From Terebella lapidaria (lineage: Eukaryota; Annelida; Polychaeta; Terebellida; Terebellidae), in NCBI GenBank assembly GCA_949152475.1, contig OX424555.1:59811977-59875976 (forward strand): a DNA stretch of 64,000 nt. Reading direction: 5' to 3'. The position numbers and the translations under genes are program-made. The notes under the pieces are model-generated. The model did no database searches. It saw only the letters and a list, made by a program, of their open reading frames with translations, and had not been told where the DNA came from. Below are positions 21,001 through 32,900 of the stretch, piece after piece (position 1 is the stretch's first letter; every line of letters begins with the position of its first letter).

Positions 21001-22838
21001 ACATCACTATGTTGCATCACTACTAATCGGGCATTTCCATGCACAAGTCGGCCACCAGGGGCGTGGTATCACACTGAATGCCATCAGAAGTGGAGGAGTT
21101 CGGATAACTCATGGACCATCGAAGGTCAGGAGCTTCATCAACAAGTGCACAAGATGTCGAAGAATGAGAAGTGCTACTATTCAGAAGATGGCCGATTTGC
21201 CTGCTGATAGAGTTGAAGATGTTCCCCCATTCACTTACGTAGCTGTGGACTACTTTGGACCTTGGCTTGTCAAAGAAGGTCGCAAAGAAATGAAGCGGTG
21301 GGGAGTACTGTTCAGTTGTTTGTCTTCTAGAGCCATTCATTTGGAGACTGCAGCCTCTTTGGACACTTCATCCTTCATCAATGCATTGCGGCGGTTTCAA
21401 GCCATACGTGGACCCATTCGATTGTTGCGCTCAGACAGAGGCACTAATTTTGTAGAAGCGAAGAAGGAGTTTGAAGCTGAGTTTGCTAAGCTTGACACTA
21501 GAGAAGTCCAGCAATACCTGTTGAACCAAGGATCTGGACGTCACATTTTCCAGGGTGCCACATTCTGATTTCAACCTGCTCATCCACACGTACTTGTACG
21601 CAGAATGGCAGTCATTCTGGGATGAGCAGGTTGATAACAAATTACACCAAGTCAAACAAATGCTCGGTTGTTGTAACCCAATGAACGAAATGTCCAGGCG
21701 TGATCAACTGGTCATGTCACGGGCTCGTATAGGGCATACATACCTTACTCAGGGTTACCTACTCCGTGGGGAGGAGGCCCCTGTGTGTGTGCCCTGTCGA
21801 GAGTGGCTGACCGTTGAACATGTCCTGGTACATTGTCAAGATTTGGCTGACACTCGTCGTTTGTTTTACGAGTGTCAGTCAATACATGATGTTTTCAATG
21901 GTATTAATATTTATAAAATCCTCAATTTCCTTCGGGAGATTGGGGTATATTATTATTTTTAGGTAAAAATTCTAGTCAGTCTGAGTCTAGATCTAGTCAT
22001 CAATTTTTCTCCACTAACCTTGTAAGCTTTTACTGTTGACAACAAATTTTTAATTGTAGAGCTTGCGGTTTTATCATTCTTGATACTACTTTTATATCCT
22101 TGTTTGGCACTGAAATGGCCTTCTTGAGCCCAAAGTGCCGTTAAGCTTTATTTCTTCTTCTTCTTCCGCATGAATCCCCCTCATGCAAGTAACTTCGGGG
22201 GTGCATGGGAGAGACACATTCGAACAGTCCGATCAGTGCTCAATGCACTACTACTGAACGTCGGCAATCGGCTGGATGACGAAGGGCTGCGAACTTTGCT
22301 TGCAGAAGTCTCCTCCATCGTGAACAGTCGCCCACTTACCGTGGAGAGTCTAACTGATCACACATTGATGCCACTGTCACCAAGCCAATTACTGACAATG
22401 AAGTCGCAGATTCTGATGCCTCCACCAGGGAAATTTACGAGACCTGATTTGTATGTCTCCAAGCGTTGGAGAGCAATACAGTACATTGCCAATCAGTTCT
22501 GGGAACGCTGGCGCAAGAAGTACCTCCAACAGCTACAGAGTCGGTCAAAATGGAGAGGCACTCATAGGAACTTGGCTATTGGAGATATCGTCTTGGTGAT
22601 TGATGAAGAATCTCACCGTTCACTATGGCCCTTGACGAGAGTCAAAGATATCAATGTCAGTGCGGATGGCCTGGTGAGAAGTGCCACTGTAGTTGTTGGA
22701 AGTCACCACATCAGCAAGGATGGAGCACGCAAGGAGCCTCTGCGGACACTGGAGAAACCAGCAAACAAGCTGGTGTTGATTCTGGAGTCTGATGTTGAAG
22801 AGCCAAAGACCGAAGATTCCACGTCGGGAAGCCTGTGA
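18076..22838 (+). pseudogene. BEL/Pao pol: protease, RT, RNase H, integrase
   Basis: The protease has YALLDSQSDTTF near 18,220. The frame is broken between 19,039 and 19,151 in the fingers of the RT. From 19,151 a long open stretch follows: RT (RIVYDCSA, LLCDVEQMFHQF, FYVDDGL with intact YVDD near 19,520), RNase H (HHFSDASSVGYGQ near 20,050; YWTDSKVVLGYL near 20,280; NPADLASRG) and integrase with its HHCC finger (H..GHQG..C.RC near 21,050-21,160), first D in VAVDYFGPW and second D in LRSDRGTNF. The integrase is then split at 21,552 by a LINE fragment and resumes at 22,168 with NPPHASNFGGAWERHIRTVR, which carries the catalytic E, plus the C-terminal DUF5641-like part ending at 22,838. Confidence 0.88.
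21552..22167 (+). mobile_element. 5'-truncated LINE fragment inserted in the BEL integrase
   Basis: The integrase reading breaks after CACATTTTCC and resumes at CCGCATGAATCC. The 616 base insert encodes a LINE C-terminal tail (MSRARIGHTYLTQGYLLRGE, CVPCREWLTVEHVLVHC; 21,555-21,962). It ends in a 3' UTR (TGGCACTGAAATGGCC..AGTGCCGTTAAG) and a (TTC)n tail. TTCC at 21,548 and again at 22,164 could be a short target duplication, though the TTC tail blurs it. Confidence 0.85.
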
Positions 22839-22841
22839 GCA

Positions 22842-23884
22842 TGTCCCAGACAGTGTTGTTTGCAGTTGCTAGTTGTTCATTTGTTGTCATTCGTATTTCT
22901 ACTGTGAAGTTAGGTTGTGCTTCATTTGGTTCATGCAAGTTGCATGTGTTCATTAGTGTATTCATATTGGTTAGAAAAATGACTGCATTTTTAGGGAGCC
23001 ATGTAGCGTTTAGTCAGTTGTTTGGCGGTATCCGCTGATCAGCCACCGGCTGGTGGTGCCATCTATTGAATCGCTCGATAACTACTATGTTTTAGTACCT
23101 TCCTGCCTTTTTGGTTGTTTCCGGTTGCCATTTTTGACTAGGTCGAATTCACGAATGTTTGCAGTTAAAATCGGTATTTTGTTATCTTCTATCGTATGAG
23201 TGGACGAACAAGGTATGCAAATTGTAACATCGTATATACATAATTGTTTTGCTAGTGTATTCATAGGTTGCATTGTCACTGTAGCTTGCATCACACATCG
23301 AATGTAAACCACGTGTTATCGCTCGCATGCTGCGTCATTTGCGCTCGTTCATTTGCACTCGTATAACTCGCATTTGTATTTACATTTAAGTTTTTACGAG
23401 TTCTGTAACACGTCGACAATAAATTGATGACAACAAACTGTGTTCCACTCGTCTTGGGAACCTTGTGCTTGAACGTCCGGTTGTCCGTTACATTGCCTAC
23501 ATTGTGTTTATCACGTCATACCCACGTATATAATTCCCGACTGAAAAAGGGGGGGGGGGGGGGGGGGTGGATGGTGAGGAGATGAAATTCTAATTTGGCT
23601 GATGACTCCCGAGCACGAAGGTTCCAGAAACTGGGTGATGATATTTTTTTTCATCTTCTATACATTACTGTCGCGATTGGCCCATTGTTTTCAGATATTA
23701 AAAAAACAAAAGTTATTCTTAAAACAAGAACTCAAGGTGTTCTTTACGCGGAAACTGATTCCTTACGCGAAAACAAATAATTCTTCAAGCGGACGCAATG
23801 GATGGACCCATCGGGAAAATAATGCATGGCAGAAAGCCAAACCAACACTTGATTTTTGTAACTCCAATAAACCATTATGTTCAG
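22842..23884. other. Region downstream of BEL pol; no gene
   Basis: A 3' LTR would be expected here; AATAAA at ~23,419 fits an LTR polyadenylation signal but no partner LTR was found. A run of about 18 G lies near 23,550. No coding sequence is recognised. Confidence 0.4.
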
Positions 23885-24105
23885 GTTTGATCAACCGGGC
23901 ATGTGACGGGCTTGTATGAGGGTTTCCATTACTTTACTCAGAGTTACCTGCTCCGTAAGGACAAAGCCTTTATATGTATGCTCTCATGAGAGTGGCTGAC
24001 TGTTGAGCACGACCTGTTGCTTTGTCAAGACTTCGCTGATATCTGTAGTATGTTGTACCAGTGTCAGTTGGAATATGATGTTTTTAACAATGTCATTGTC
24101 CGGGC
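23885..24105 (+). mobile_element. Second, decayed relic of the same LINE family
   Basis: GATCAACCGGGCATGTGACG onward aligns base by base with 21,703-21,905 of the nested LINE (GTTACCTGCTCCGT, GAGAGTGGCTGACTGTTGAG, TTGTCAAGACTTCGCTGA). It has stops and small indels and is clearly older. Confidence 0.8.
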
Positions 24106-25370
24106 TTCGCCCGTATATACAATTCGTACTAATTTGAACTGGTTCCGTTTTCGTCTTTTTGCGAATTGAGGTCGATACATAGTTTGCACGTGAACCTGAA
24201 ATAACTGGTACCAAACATGGTAAAACGATAATATCTTGAATGTATCAAAATTAAATGTATCAATTCGATTTGATGTAGTGCATAGACGTGAATCATATTT
24301 TTAAACATTTTGGAATATACATAGATCTATGTATGACACAAGCATATCGGCCATTTGCCTCTGATTAACTTCTGTAACATAATTATCACATTAATGTACA
24401 TATTATATATGGGTAGTACTATAGTTATTTATTATTATATAAATATATCTACACGCAGACATGTATAAATTAAGAATTCAATGACGTATACGACAAAAAT
24501 TAACAAAAATACATACTTAGTATATAATCGTCAAAGTAAGCAAACACTGGACAATAGACAATATGAAATTATTTAAATTTCAAAGCAAGTAACAAGCAAC
24601 ACACTAACCAGTTGCCATGGGCCAAGGCTTGACATAGTCCTCCTTGCGAACCAGGAATAGGTGTGAGGTTTAGACAGATCATGTCCTAAATGGCTTTAAG
24701 ACACTCTTATCTTCTATTTTTATTGTCGCTGCCAGAGAAATCTTCTTCGAATGGAACAGCACAAATACACCATTCTGCCATTTTTGTCTCACTAAAATCC
24801 GGAAACAGTCCGCATTTTCCTGAAAACCACAGGTACGCGCATACAGGACATATTTCACTAATTCCTTCGGCCATACAAAACAATGATAAAAAGCCCAATT
24901 TCAAGTCTCCATTGCTCCGTCCCAGAACAAGATCAACCTTAGCAGCTTATATACAAAGCTAGTCAATTCATTTCCTCATCTCACTATAGTGAGGGAAATA
25001 TATGTTGATAAATTGGATTTTTCGCTACAGCTCGAATTCTGAGGGTACCCCCTTAAAACGACTGATTTTCATGCCTGACAACCCATATATATCGTTCGCC
25101 ATCAGAGCCGTTCTGTGCGTGCTGTGGTCTTGAAACTCTTCGTGTGCAATGCCAACCAGCTCGGGTCAACGACCAGCCATAGCAAAATATCCCCCACCAT
25201 TCTGCGGGGGATCAAGGGCATCCCCGTTTTCAAAATAGGGAATTCTCTGACTGTAACGGATATGACGCAATATCATTGGTGTTGTCATGCCTACACACTA
25301 TGGCGTCCTGTCTCTGCACCAGAGTGCGAATTTGCAGTGTTTTTTTTTTCATATTTAAATTCACAGAATT
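24106..25370. other. Intergenic, no gene recognised
   Basis: AT-rich sequence with only short frames. CTCACTATAGTGAG at ~24,981 is a short palindrome. I see nothing else. Confidence 0.4.
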
Positions 25371-26965
25371 AAGGCATTTCTTCATGGCTTTAGCAGAATT
25401 TTTTTTCTTTTTTTCCTTCTGCCGGTTTGGTTTCTGAACGAAAACTTTAATTTGCCTTGATACATCCTTACCAAATTTTCACCACCGGACAGAAATGACA
25501 TGTGGAAGAAATCTATTCTTTTTGTGCTGGATCCAAGGTCCGTGATGTCCGTGAGGAAGAAATCTAGTTTGATTTTTGAGACTTGGTTTCTGGATGATAA
25601 CTCAAAAAGTATTCATGCAATGGCTGCAGATCTTAGCATAGCGGTTCATATATCACCAGGGAAGGACGCCTTGGGATCAATCTGTCAAACGATTTTTGAC
25701 CTAGAGGTCAGAAGAATTTTCGCGTCATAGAGCAAAACAGACGTTGTTTTTGGACTCGTCGCCCTAATTGAACATATCTAAGGGGTGTTTACCTCAGATT
25801 TTGGCCTTGAAATTGTTTGATGAGTCAGCATTTTTCGTTTTCGTCAATATCTTGGAAAGGATGCACCGTAGAGCGAAACGGACGTTATTTTCGGACTCGT
25901 CGCCCTGGGTAACCATGTGTAAGGGGGCATTGGTATCTTAAATATCTCGGAAACCTTGACCTTTAACCTATACCCTTGACCATAAAGTTTTGCGCTGAGT
26001 TGGCATCTTTCGTTTTCGTCGATACCTCGGAAATGGCGTGTCGTAGAGTTAAACAGATGCTATTTTCGGACTCGTCGCCCTATACAAACATGGCTAAGGG
26101 GTATTAGGGATGACTTTGGACCTTGAGCTTAAATTTTTTTTGCTGAGTCAACTTTTATTGTTTTCATCGATATCTCGGAAACATTGCCCTATACAAACAT
26201 GGCTAAGGGGTATTAGGGATGACTTTGGACCTTGAGCTTAAATGTTTTTGCTGAGTCAGCTTTTATTGTTTTCATCGATATCTCGGAAACATCGCATCGT
26301 AGAGTGAAACGGACGTTATTTTCGGACTTGTCAACCTAGACAAACATGTCCAAAGGGTATTAGGAATGACCTTGACTTTAATTTTTTTCGCGAGTCTGTC
26401 ATTTTTCGTTTTTAGCAATATCTCGGAAACGGTGTGTCGTAGAGTGAAACGTACAGTATTTTCGGACTCATTGGCCTAGAGAAGCATGTCTAAGGGGTAT
26501 TAGGGATGATCTCTGACCTTAATTTTTTTTCTGTGTAAGCGTCCGTACCAGACTCGTCGTCCTAGACAAACATGTACTTTGACCTGTACTTTGACCTTGA
26601 CTTTAAATTTTTTCTGTGATTCGGCATTTTTCGTTTTTGTGGATGACCCAGAAACGGTCCGTCTTATTGTGAAACGGCAGTTTCAAACATGTCTGATGGG
26701 TATTGTGGTTGAACTTTGACCCTGACCTGAATTTGTTCTGCCGGTTCGGCATTTTTCATCCTCGTCGATATCTCGGAAATGGTGCGTCTCAGAGCGAAGG
26801 AGACTCTGACCCGGATTTTTTTTTTGAGTCACGATTTTGTTTGGTATTTCAGTACATTGTGTCATAGAGCAAAACGGATGTCATTTGTGGCAGACATGTT
26901 ATAAATGTCATGAGTTAGTCTCTACACTGAAATACCTCCAAGGCATCTTTAGACGTTGACGTCTA
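25371..26965 (-). mobile_element. Satellite-cored element (copy III, minus strand), diverged
   Basis: This is the reverse-oriented counterpart of 5217-6915. The start motif (complement of CTAGACGTCAACGTCTAAAG ATGCCTTGGAGG) is at ~26,965-26,930. The core repeats, with CGTTTTCGTCGATATCTCGG, GTAGAGCGAAACGGACG and TTTTCGGACTCGTCGCCCTA, run ~25,740-26,900. The unique tail and GAAATGCCTT end lie at 25,371-25,740. Monomers are far more diverged than in the plus copy. Confidence 0.75.
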
Positions 26966-27240
26966 GTTCATTCCATTATTTGACTTAAAAGAGGGCATTT
27001 GGAACTGGTTTTATAATTTTTCACTTGCAGCCACTCTCTACAGGCACTAAACTCAAAGGGTCAAAATCGTTTGTTTTGTACCGATTCAGATCACAGTCCT
27101 ACGTAGCTGAACCAATGTTAAGATATCGATCTCAAATACAGGTTCTGCGGGAGAGTATGGTTAGATATAACCAGTATATATCATTGCGATAATGAGTCTA
27201 GAATGTTTTCCAAATGTAATTTGAATGGCTTCGTTTGAAG

Positions 27241-27450
27241 CTGCGCAAAACAATGGATGATGCTGGTATTAATTTGGGATGAAATTAGGAGTTGGTTAAT
27301 ATATTCAGTGCATTGCCTCGATCTGCTGGTCAGGCGAGGATAGAAATTAGATACTGCGCGAAATGTTAAATGATGCTGGTATTAATTGGAGATGGAATTA
27401 GGAATTGGTTGAACTGTACTTTGCACTCGATCGGCTGGTCAGGTGAGGAC
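27241..27450. repeat. Two-copy tandem repeat (113 bp period) just upstream of the SLC26 start
   Basis: 27,241-27,340 and 27,354-27,450 share CTGCGC.AAA, GATGCTGGTATTAATT, GAATTAGGA.TTGGTT and CTGGTCAGG.GAGGA. The second copy ends 20 bases before the ATG, so the repeat probably makes up the promoter or 5' leader. Confidence 0.85.
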
Positions 27451-27469
27451 TGGTCAGGAGGTGTACATC

Positions 27470-29698
27470 ATGGAGAATACTAGTACTTGCAGACTTGATA
27501 ATAATCAGCAGCATTTTAAGGAATCAAATACTCTTTCTGAATCAGAACTCATGCCAAAAGAAACAATTGCTCTGGAGTTCACCGGGGTCAATCAAGCGAC
27601 ATTTGACATGAAATACGGTCGCATTCCACCAGAGAAGCAGTCACTGAAGAGGTTTGCCGGCAAATTACGAGAGAGTTGTAAGTGTTCAAAGCAACATTTT
27701 TTGTCTGGTCTCCGGAGGTATGTGCCTGTGATCGACTTGGTAGCGACGTACAAACCTAGGGAGTACATCTTTGGAGATGTGGTCGCCGGGCTGAGTACTG
27801 CGGTGATGCAAATACCACAGGGTATGGGTCTAGCACTATTGGCGAACCTGCCTCCAATCATCGGGCTCTACACCTCATTTTTCCCTGTCTTGATCTACTT
27901 CGTCTTTGGACGCTCCCGACACAACTCATTCGGGACCAATGTTATTAGCAGCTTGATCATTGCATCATCAATCAACAAGGGCTTGTCGCTACTCCTCGAT
28001 GATAGATTAACCCCAGTTGCTGGAAATTGGAGTGAGACCACACCGATGCAACAACTTCCTCAGCATGATGAGGACTTCAATAATATTGTTGTCCAGGAAA
28101 AAATCAGAATTGCTCTGACAGTATCGCTGACTGCTGGACTATTTTTACTCATCATGTTTTCATTGAGGCTGGGAATTATCACGTCGTACATAAGTGAACC
28201 TCTTTATGGTGGATTCCTGGCTTCGACCAATGTCTTTGCAGTTACACATCAGGTGAAGTTTATGCTGGGTATCACCATAGGCAGTTACTCAGGACCACTG
28301 AGCTACTTCTACACACTCCGTGACATATGCCTGAACCTGAAGAATACGTCAATTGCAACTCTGATCATATCCATAGTTGCGATTGTCATCTTGATTCTGG
28401 TCAAGAAACTAATAAATGAGCGCTATGCCCGAAGGCTCAAGACTCCAGTCCCTATCGACCTGATTGTTGTTGTCATAGCAACGATCATCTCCTACTTCTG
28501 CGACTTCAACTCGAGGTTTAGTGTAAAGATTATTGAGGTGATTCCACAGGGACTTCCAAACCCAGCTGTTCCGAGTATGAAAAACTTCGACCTGTACCTC
28601 CTGGATGGTGCCACGCTAGGACTGATCAACTACATCTTTGTATTCATGATGGCTGAAATCTACGCTAGTAAGTACAGCTATCCATTGGACGCCAACCAAG
28701 AGCTTCTAGCCACTGGTCTCTGTGCTGTCTTTGGGTCATTCTTCTCCTGTATGGCCGCCAGTACATCTCCGCCACGCTGCATTCTTCACGACCAGAGTGG
28801 AGGGCACACCCAACTTGCACAGTTGGTTTCGGCAGTCTTCTTACTGCTCACACTGCTCTTTATATCCCCGCTCTTCCAAGCTCTGCCGATCTGTATCCTG
28901 AGCGCAATGATTGTTGTGTCTGTTCTGCCTTTATTCCGGTATAACAAAGCATGTGTTGAGTACTGGAAGACGTCGAAGGTAGATTTCGTTGTTTGGCTGG
29001 TGGCTCACGTTACGACGTTGCTGCTGGACGTGGGTATGGGTATCACACTTGGATTGGTAGCCTCAATTTTGTCAGTAGTCGCAAGAACGCAGCTGCCCTA
29101 CACATCACAGATGAAGTTGGTTCCTGGTGACAGATTCATGGTCGATGATTCCAAGTACCCTGGATCTGCGCATGATGGGCTGTTGCTCTTTCGATTTGAA
29201 GCACCGCTCTACTTTGCTACAATAGACATATTCAAGAATAAACTTCACGCAATTGGCGGAAAACCTAGAAGCATTCTTGAAGATATGAAAAAGTCAGCAA
29301 GAAAGGGAAAACTCACTGAAGATATTGAAGGCAAAACTCAACGATCACAGCAACTGAGGGTCAACGTTGAAGACCTGAAATATAAGGAACAGCTTCTTAT
29401 ATCAGAACTGGAATGTGGGGAGCGAGTGCGTCAGAAGACAATCATCTTGGACTGCTCTGCTATGCCATTCGTAGACACAGCAGGCGCGAAGACTCTTGCA
29501 TTGCTACACAACGAATACAAGCAGGTGGAGATTCGGTTCCTAATGGCCAACATTGTTGAGACTGTGAGAGACACTCTGACACGGACAGATTCTTGCTCCG
29601 GGCTTGTCGCCTCGGAGGTCTACCCGAGTGTATATGATGCTATTGTCGCATCCAGACTGGGGACACAGTGCAGCAAGGATGACAATACAGAGCATTAG
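27470..29698 (+). CDS. SLC26-family anion transporter, intronless, intact
   Basis: Single open frame of 742 residues, ATG at 27,470 with A at -3 and G at +4. Upstream in-frame codons back to 27,443 lack an ATG. The membrane domain starts near residue 100: GDVVAGLSTAVMQIPQGMG (102-120), then GLYTSFFPVLIYFVFGRSRH (132-151). It continues through the EPLYGGFLASTNVFAVTHQ segment to the conserved core DANQELLATGLCAVFGSFF, STSPPRCILHDQSGG and LPICILSAMIVVS. The C-terminal STAS domain runs from ~568 to ~735 (DGLLLFRFEAPLYFATIDIF; TIILDCSAMPFVDTAGAKTL) with a charged variable loop at ~600-650. Length and order match SLC26 exchangers, which move chloride, bicarbonate, sulfate, iodide or oxalate across the plasma membrane. 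The arginine equivalent to prestin R399 is kept (R436), but the preceding serine-containing motif is PPR instead of S-x-S-R. SLC26 genes usually have many introns, so this looks like a retrocopy that stayed open. Substrate and subfamily cannot be told. Confidence 0.93.
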   Translation: MENTSTCRLDNNQQHFKESNTLSESELMPKETIALEFTGVNQATFDMKYGRIPPEKQSLKRFAGKLRESCKCSKQHFLSGLRRYVPVIDLVATYKPREYIFGDVVAGLSTAVMQIPQGMGLALLANLPPIIGLYTSFFPVLIYFVFGRSRHNSFGTNVISSLIIASSINKGLSLLLDDRLTPVAGNWSETTPMQQLPQHDEDFNNIVVQEKIRIALTVSLTAGLFLLIMFSLRLGIITSYISEPLYGGFLASTNVFAVTHQVKFMLGITIGSYSGPLSYFYTLRDICLNLKNTSIATLIISIVAIVILILVKKLINERYARRLKTPVPIDLIVVVIATIISYFCDFNSRFSVKIIEVIPQGLPNPAVPSMKNFDLYLLDGATLGLINYIFVFMMAEIYASKYSYPLDANQELLATGLCAVFGSFFSCMAASTSPPRCILHDQSGGHTQLAQLVSAVFLLLTLLFISPLFQALPICILSAMIVVSVLPLFRYNKACVEYWKTSKVDFVVWLVAHVTTLLLDVGMGITLGLVASILSVVARTQLPYTSQMKLVPGDRFMVDDSKYPGSAHDGLLLFRFEAPLYFATIDIFKNKLHAIGGKPRSILEDMKKSARKGKLTEDIEGKTQRSQQLRVNVEDLKYKEQLLISELECGERVRQKTIILDCSAMPFVDTAGAKTLALLHNEYKQVEIRFLMANIVETVRDTLTRTDSCSGLVASEVYPSVYDAIVASRLGTQCSKDDNTEH

Positions 29699-29904
29699 TA
29701 TCCACGAAGTTGATGATAAACTTGTGTGATCATTTTGTGCATTTATTTTGATACACGTAAGTAGCTCATGACGTAACTGTCAGGAAAAGTTAGTATACCA
29801 CAGTCAGTTCCATCCTCAGAGTAAAATTTTACACTCACAATTTTCAGTCACATAATGGATGGATGTGTATATAATTAGGTTATTAAGTACGATCTCATAA
29901 GCCT

Positions 29905-29910
29905 AATAAA
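29905..29910 (+). terminator. AATAAA polyadenylation signal of the SLC26 gene
   Basis: Canonical hexamer 207 bases after the stop codon, followed by GT-rich sequence. Confidence 0.6.
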
Positions 29911-32900
29911 ATTGTGTACGATAGTTTAATCAAATAGCCGTTTGAATGCATGGCGTTTGGGTGGGAGAACGAATGACGCCACGTGGTACATTCGGTGTAA
30001 ATTGAAACATGCAACTTGGGACGCATTACAAGCTTTTTTGATGGTGACTAGACACTATGTACTGTTATTATGCAATCAATTTAATGTATGTAAACAAACC
30101 ATAGTTTCAATATTGGGACATTCTTTCTGATTGGGGTTATACCCTGCGCTTGAAATAGTACGGTAGACATTTGGGCAATGATAGCTTCCTTGCACCCAAT
30201 GAATGCATTTGTTGCGGCTTTATGTCCAGATTGCAGTCCCATGATCCGTAGATCGTGCATATGCGTCCCTAGGTCACCTGCATTTGGCATTTTGGTATTT
30301 TTCCTAGCTGTTGTGAATATATTGGTTTTCTTGGAATTTTCCCAAGATAATAAGTGATATATCTGGACCTATGTTGAACTACAAGCCATTTAAAATCTGC
30401 AGATGATCCTTTTCATATCCCGCGTATAAGGGTTTTTTGATTTACTGCCGCTGCTTGATTTATTGTCGCTGTTGATGTTCTGCTTTCCTTAAAAGCGAAG
30501 GAATTCCGCGCTGTGGTTTCATGGATGTGAATTTACAATGAACCTCCAGATACCTCATGCTTTAATCGATTTAATATTTCATCACTGCTCAAATGAGGAA
30601 TGATAATGCTCTAGGAATGGTAGTCCGCAGGAACAGGAGTCCAGGGACCTACGGTCCTGGTCCTTCAGATCTGTGCATGCTTAGGATTGGTAGATTCCTA
30701 GGACCAGCAATCCTAGGACTGGTTTTCATGGACTTATTGTCTAGGACCTATCATTCCAGCAATGGTTGTGCTAGGACATAATCCTAGTAATCGTAGTCAA
30801 TATCTTTCGTTATTACACATATGTATATACATGTGTATTGCATATGGTCAGCAAATAAAATTCACATTGAAACTATCTGTAAATTTTACAGGCAAATATT
30901 ACTGAAAATGTGCACAATAATCCCTAAAAGTATATCAAGAGGGAGGTATTTTAAGTTTTATTATTTTTGGCATTTTTCTCAAAATGGCGGCCTTATTTGA
31001 CGAAAAACGGTCAATTTTGGACCTTGAAAGTCAATATCTCATAAACTGTCTGATCAGTTTTGAGATTTTCATTTCAAAAGATTCCACTCATGTACATTTA
31101 TGACGTGTATAATATTTCGTTGCCCTTGACTCCCGCGTGGCAGCCATTTTGATTCAGACAGGTTTTTTTTTTCGTCCCAAATCAAGCACTATTCGTTTTG
31201 AACCATTTGCCGCCAAAAAAGAGATCGCCATTGAAATTATGTCAATTATGAACAAGATTACCCCGAAGATAAATTTTTTTTTCGCAATGTCACTTATCAG
31301 CGACTGTACATATCTAGCATATTTTTATTGGATTTTTTTCTGAGTTATTTTCTCAAACATTTTTATGTTTATAAGTTTAGTCAACAACATGGTCACACGA
31401 AAAATCGTCAATGCTTCACTCACAATTTAGTTTTATATTCTATAACACGGGAGAATACTTTTGATTCATCCATTCCCCAAATAACTAATGGGTCTAATTC
31501 AATCCAGGTATAACAGAGATGCAGGCCTCTGTATCGACCTATTACCGCTTTGTACAACAATCTGATGTTGTCGATAGAAAACCTAACATCGAACACTTTT
31601 TGAATAGAAACAAAGCCCAACCAAACATTTATATCAAAACCACACCGGTTTTATCAAGTGCATACACACCTGTATCATCATGCGAGAGGTTCTCCCGAAC
31701 AAAAACAGGGTTTATTGCACAATTCGAAACTTAAGGAAAGCTGGGAAAACGGGCGAAAAACGGATAAGAAAAGTCGACCCATTGCACTGAATTTTGATAC
31801 TAATAAATTTAGCTCTGTAGAGTGCACTAGGACCTTTTAGCAACTTCTTGCGATTCATATGATAGACTATGAGGTTATCAGGTTCAATTGGTATCAAGTT
31901 TCAAAGGACAAGCAATACAAAAGCCACATAATACAGCGGTACAGCGGAAACGATTTTGGTTTTCATTTCAAAAGGATGGGTTCGCTCTCGAGTACACGAT
32001 AGCCCTGAACTTTTATTTGCATAAACTACTTTTCTGCTCCATCACTTCGGTGTGTGAGTTTAAACAAGTACTTTCCCTAAAGGTTAAGTGAATTGTCAAG
32101 ATTAGATTTGCACTCTGGACGGTAATATATATGTGACAATGATTTGACGTTATGATTTGCAGAGAAGATTCTATGTTGACTAATACCTCACAGCTCGTCA
32201 ATTACCAACATGTAAATCATGCCCAAATCACGTCTAAGTCACATCCAAATGGAGAAAGCCAACACAAACGATCCAAACAAATCATAGACATATAAGAAGA
32301 GTCTCTTCTCTATGTATGAAAAATATATCGACAATTATCCGGCATGGTTATTTATTTGATACAAGATACAAGTACTTCATTTGATACAAGTACAAGTACA
32401 TCTCTTTTATACCACTGGTATCAGCCAATATGAAGGTACATAGTTCAAACGCGTGTTTCATGGTGATGGCAAAAAAATTATTTGGGAATATGCTGCTCTG
32501 TTAATCGAGTGACAACAAAGCAAGTTTTGTCATGATTTTTGTCACGAAAAATAAAGGGTGAATGAAGTCAATTCCAGTGAATGAATTAGGAAAGACATTG
32601 TTGTTGTTTTACATGCATGTCAGAGTCTGTGCTCTGATCACTCGCTGTGGCTGTCATATAAGTAATCTGAACATTCGTTCAACATATTGAATCGTTCGCT
32701 CAATTGATTGAATCGTTAGCAATATGAACGGTTTATAAAATTGGTTCAGAGTCCCTCAAACTCATTTTTCCGATTAGTGAACACCTCCAGTTAGTGAACA
32801 TTTTTGCCTGGTCCCTTGAACGTTCACTAATGGGAGGTTTGACTGTATGAGCTAACCAGTAAATACTACTTTTTTCAATGTTATTTTTGTCATGTCACAA

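Larger units (their letters stand above)
16401..22841 (+). mobile_element. BEL/Pao LTR retrotransposon, degenerate internal region
   Basis: Gag, protease, reverse transcriptase, RNase H and integrase occur in BEL/Pao order on the plus strand over 6.4 kb, including a 616 base nested LINE. Several stops and frameshifts make it inactive. LTRs were not found. Confidence 0.9.

Noticed and set aside
15640..23560. LTR pair for the BEL/Pao element
   Set aside because: I compared the sequence before gag with that after the integrase and found no shared stretch long enough to call LTRs.
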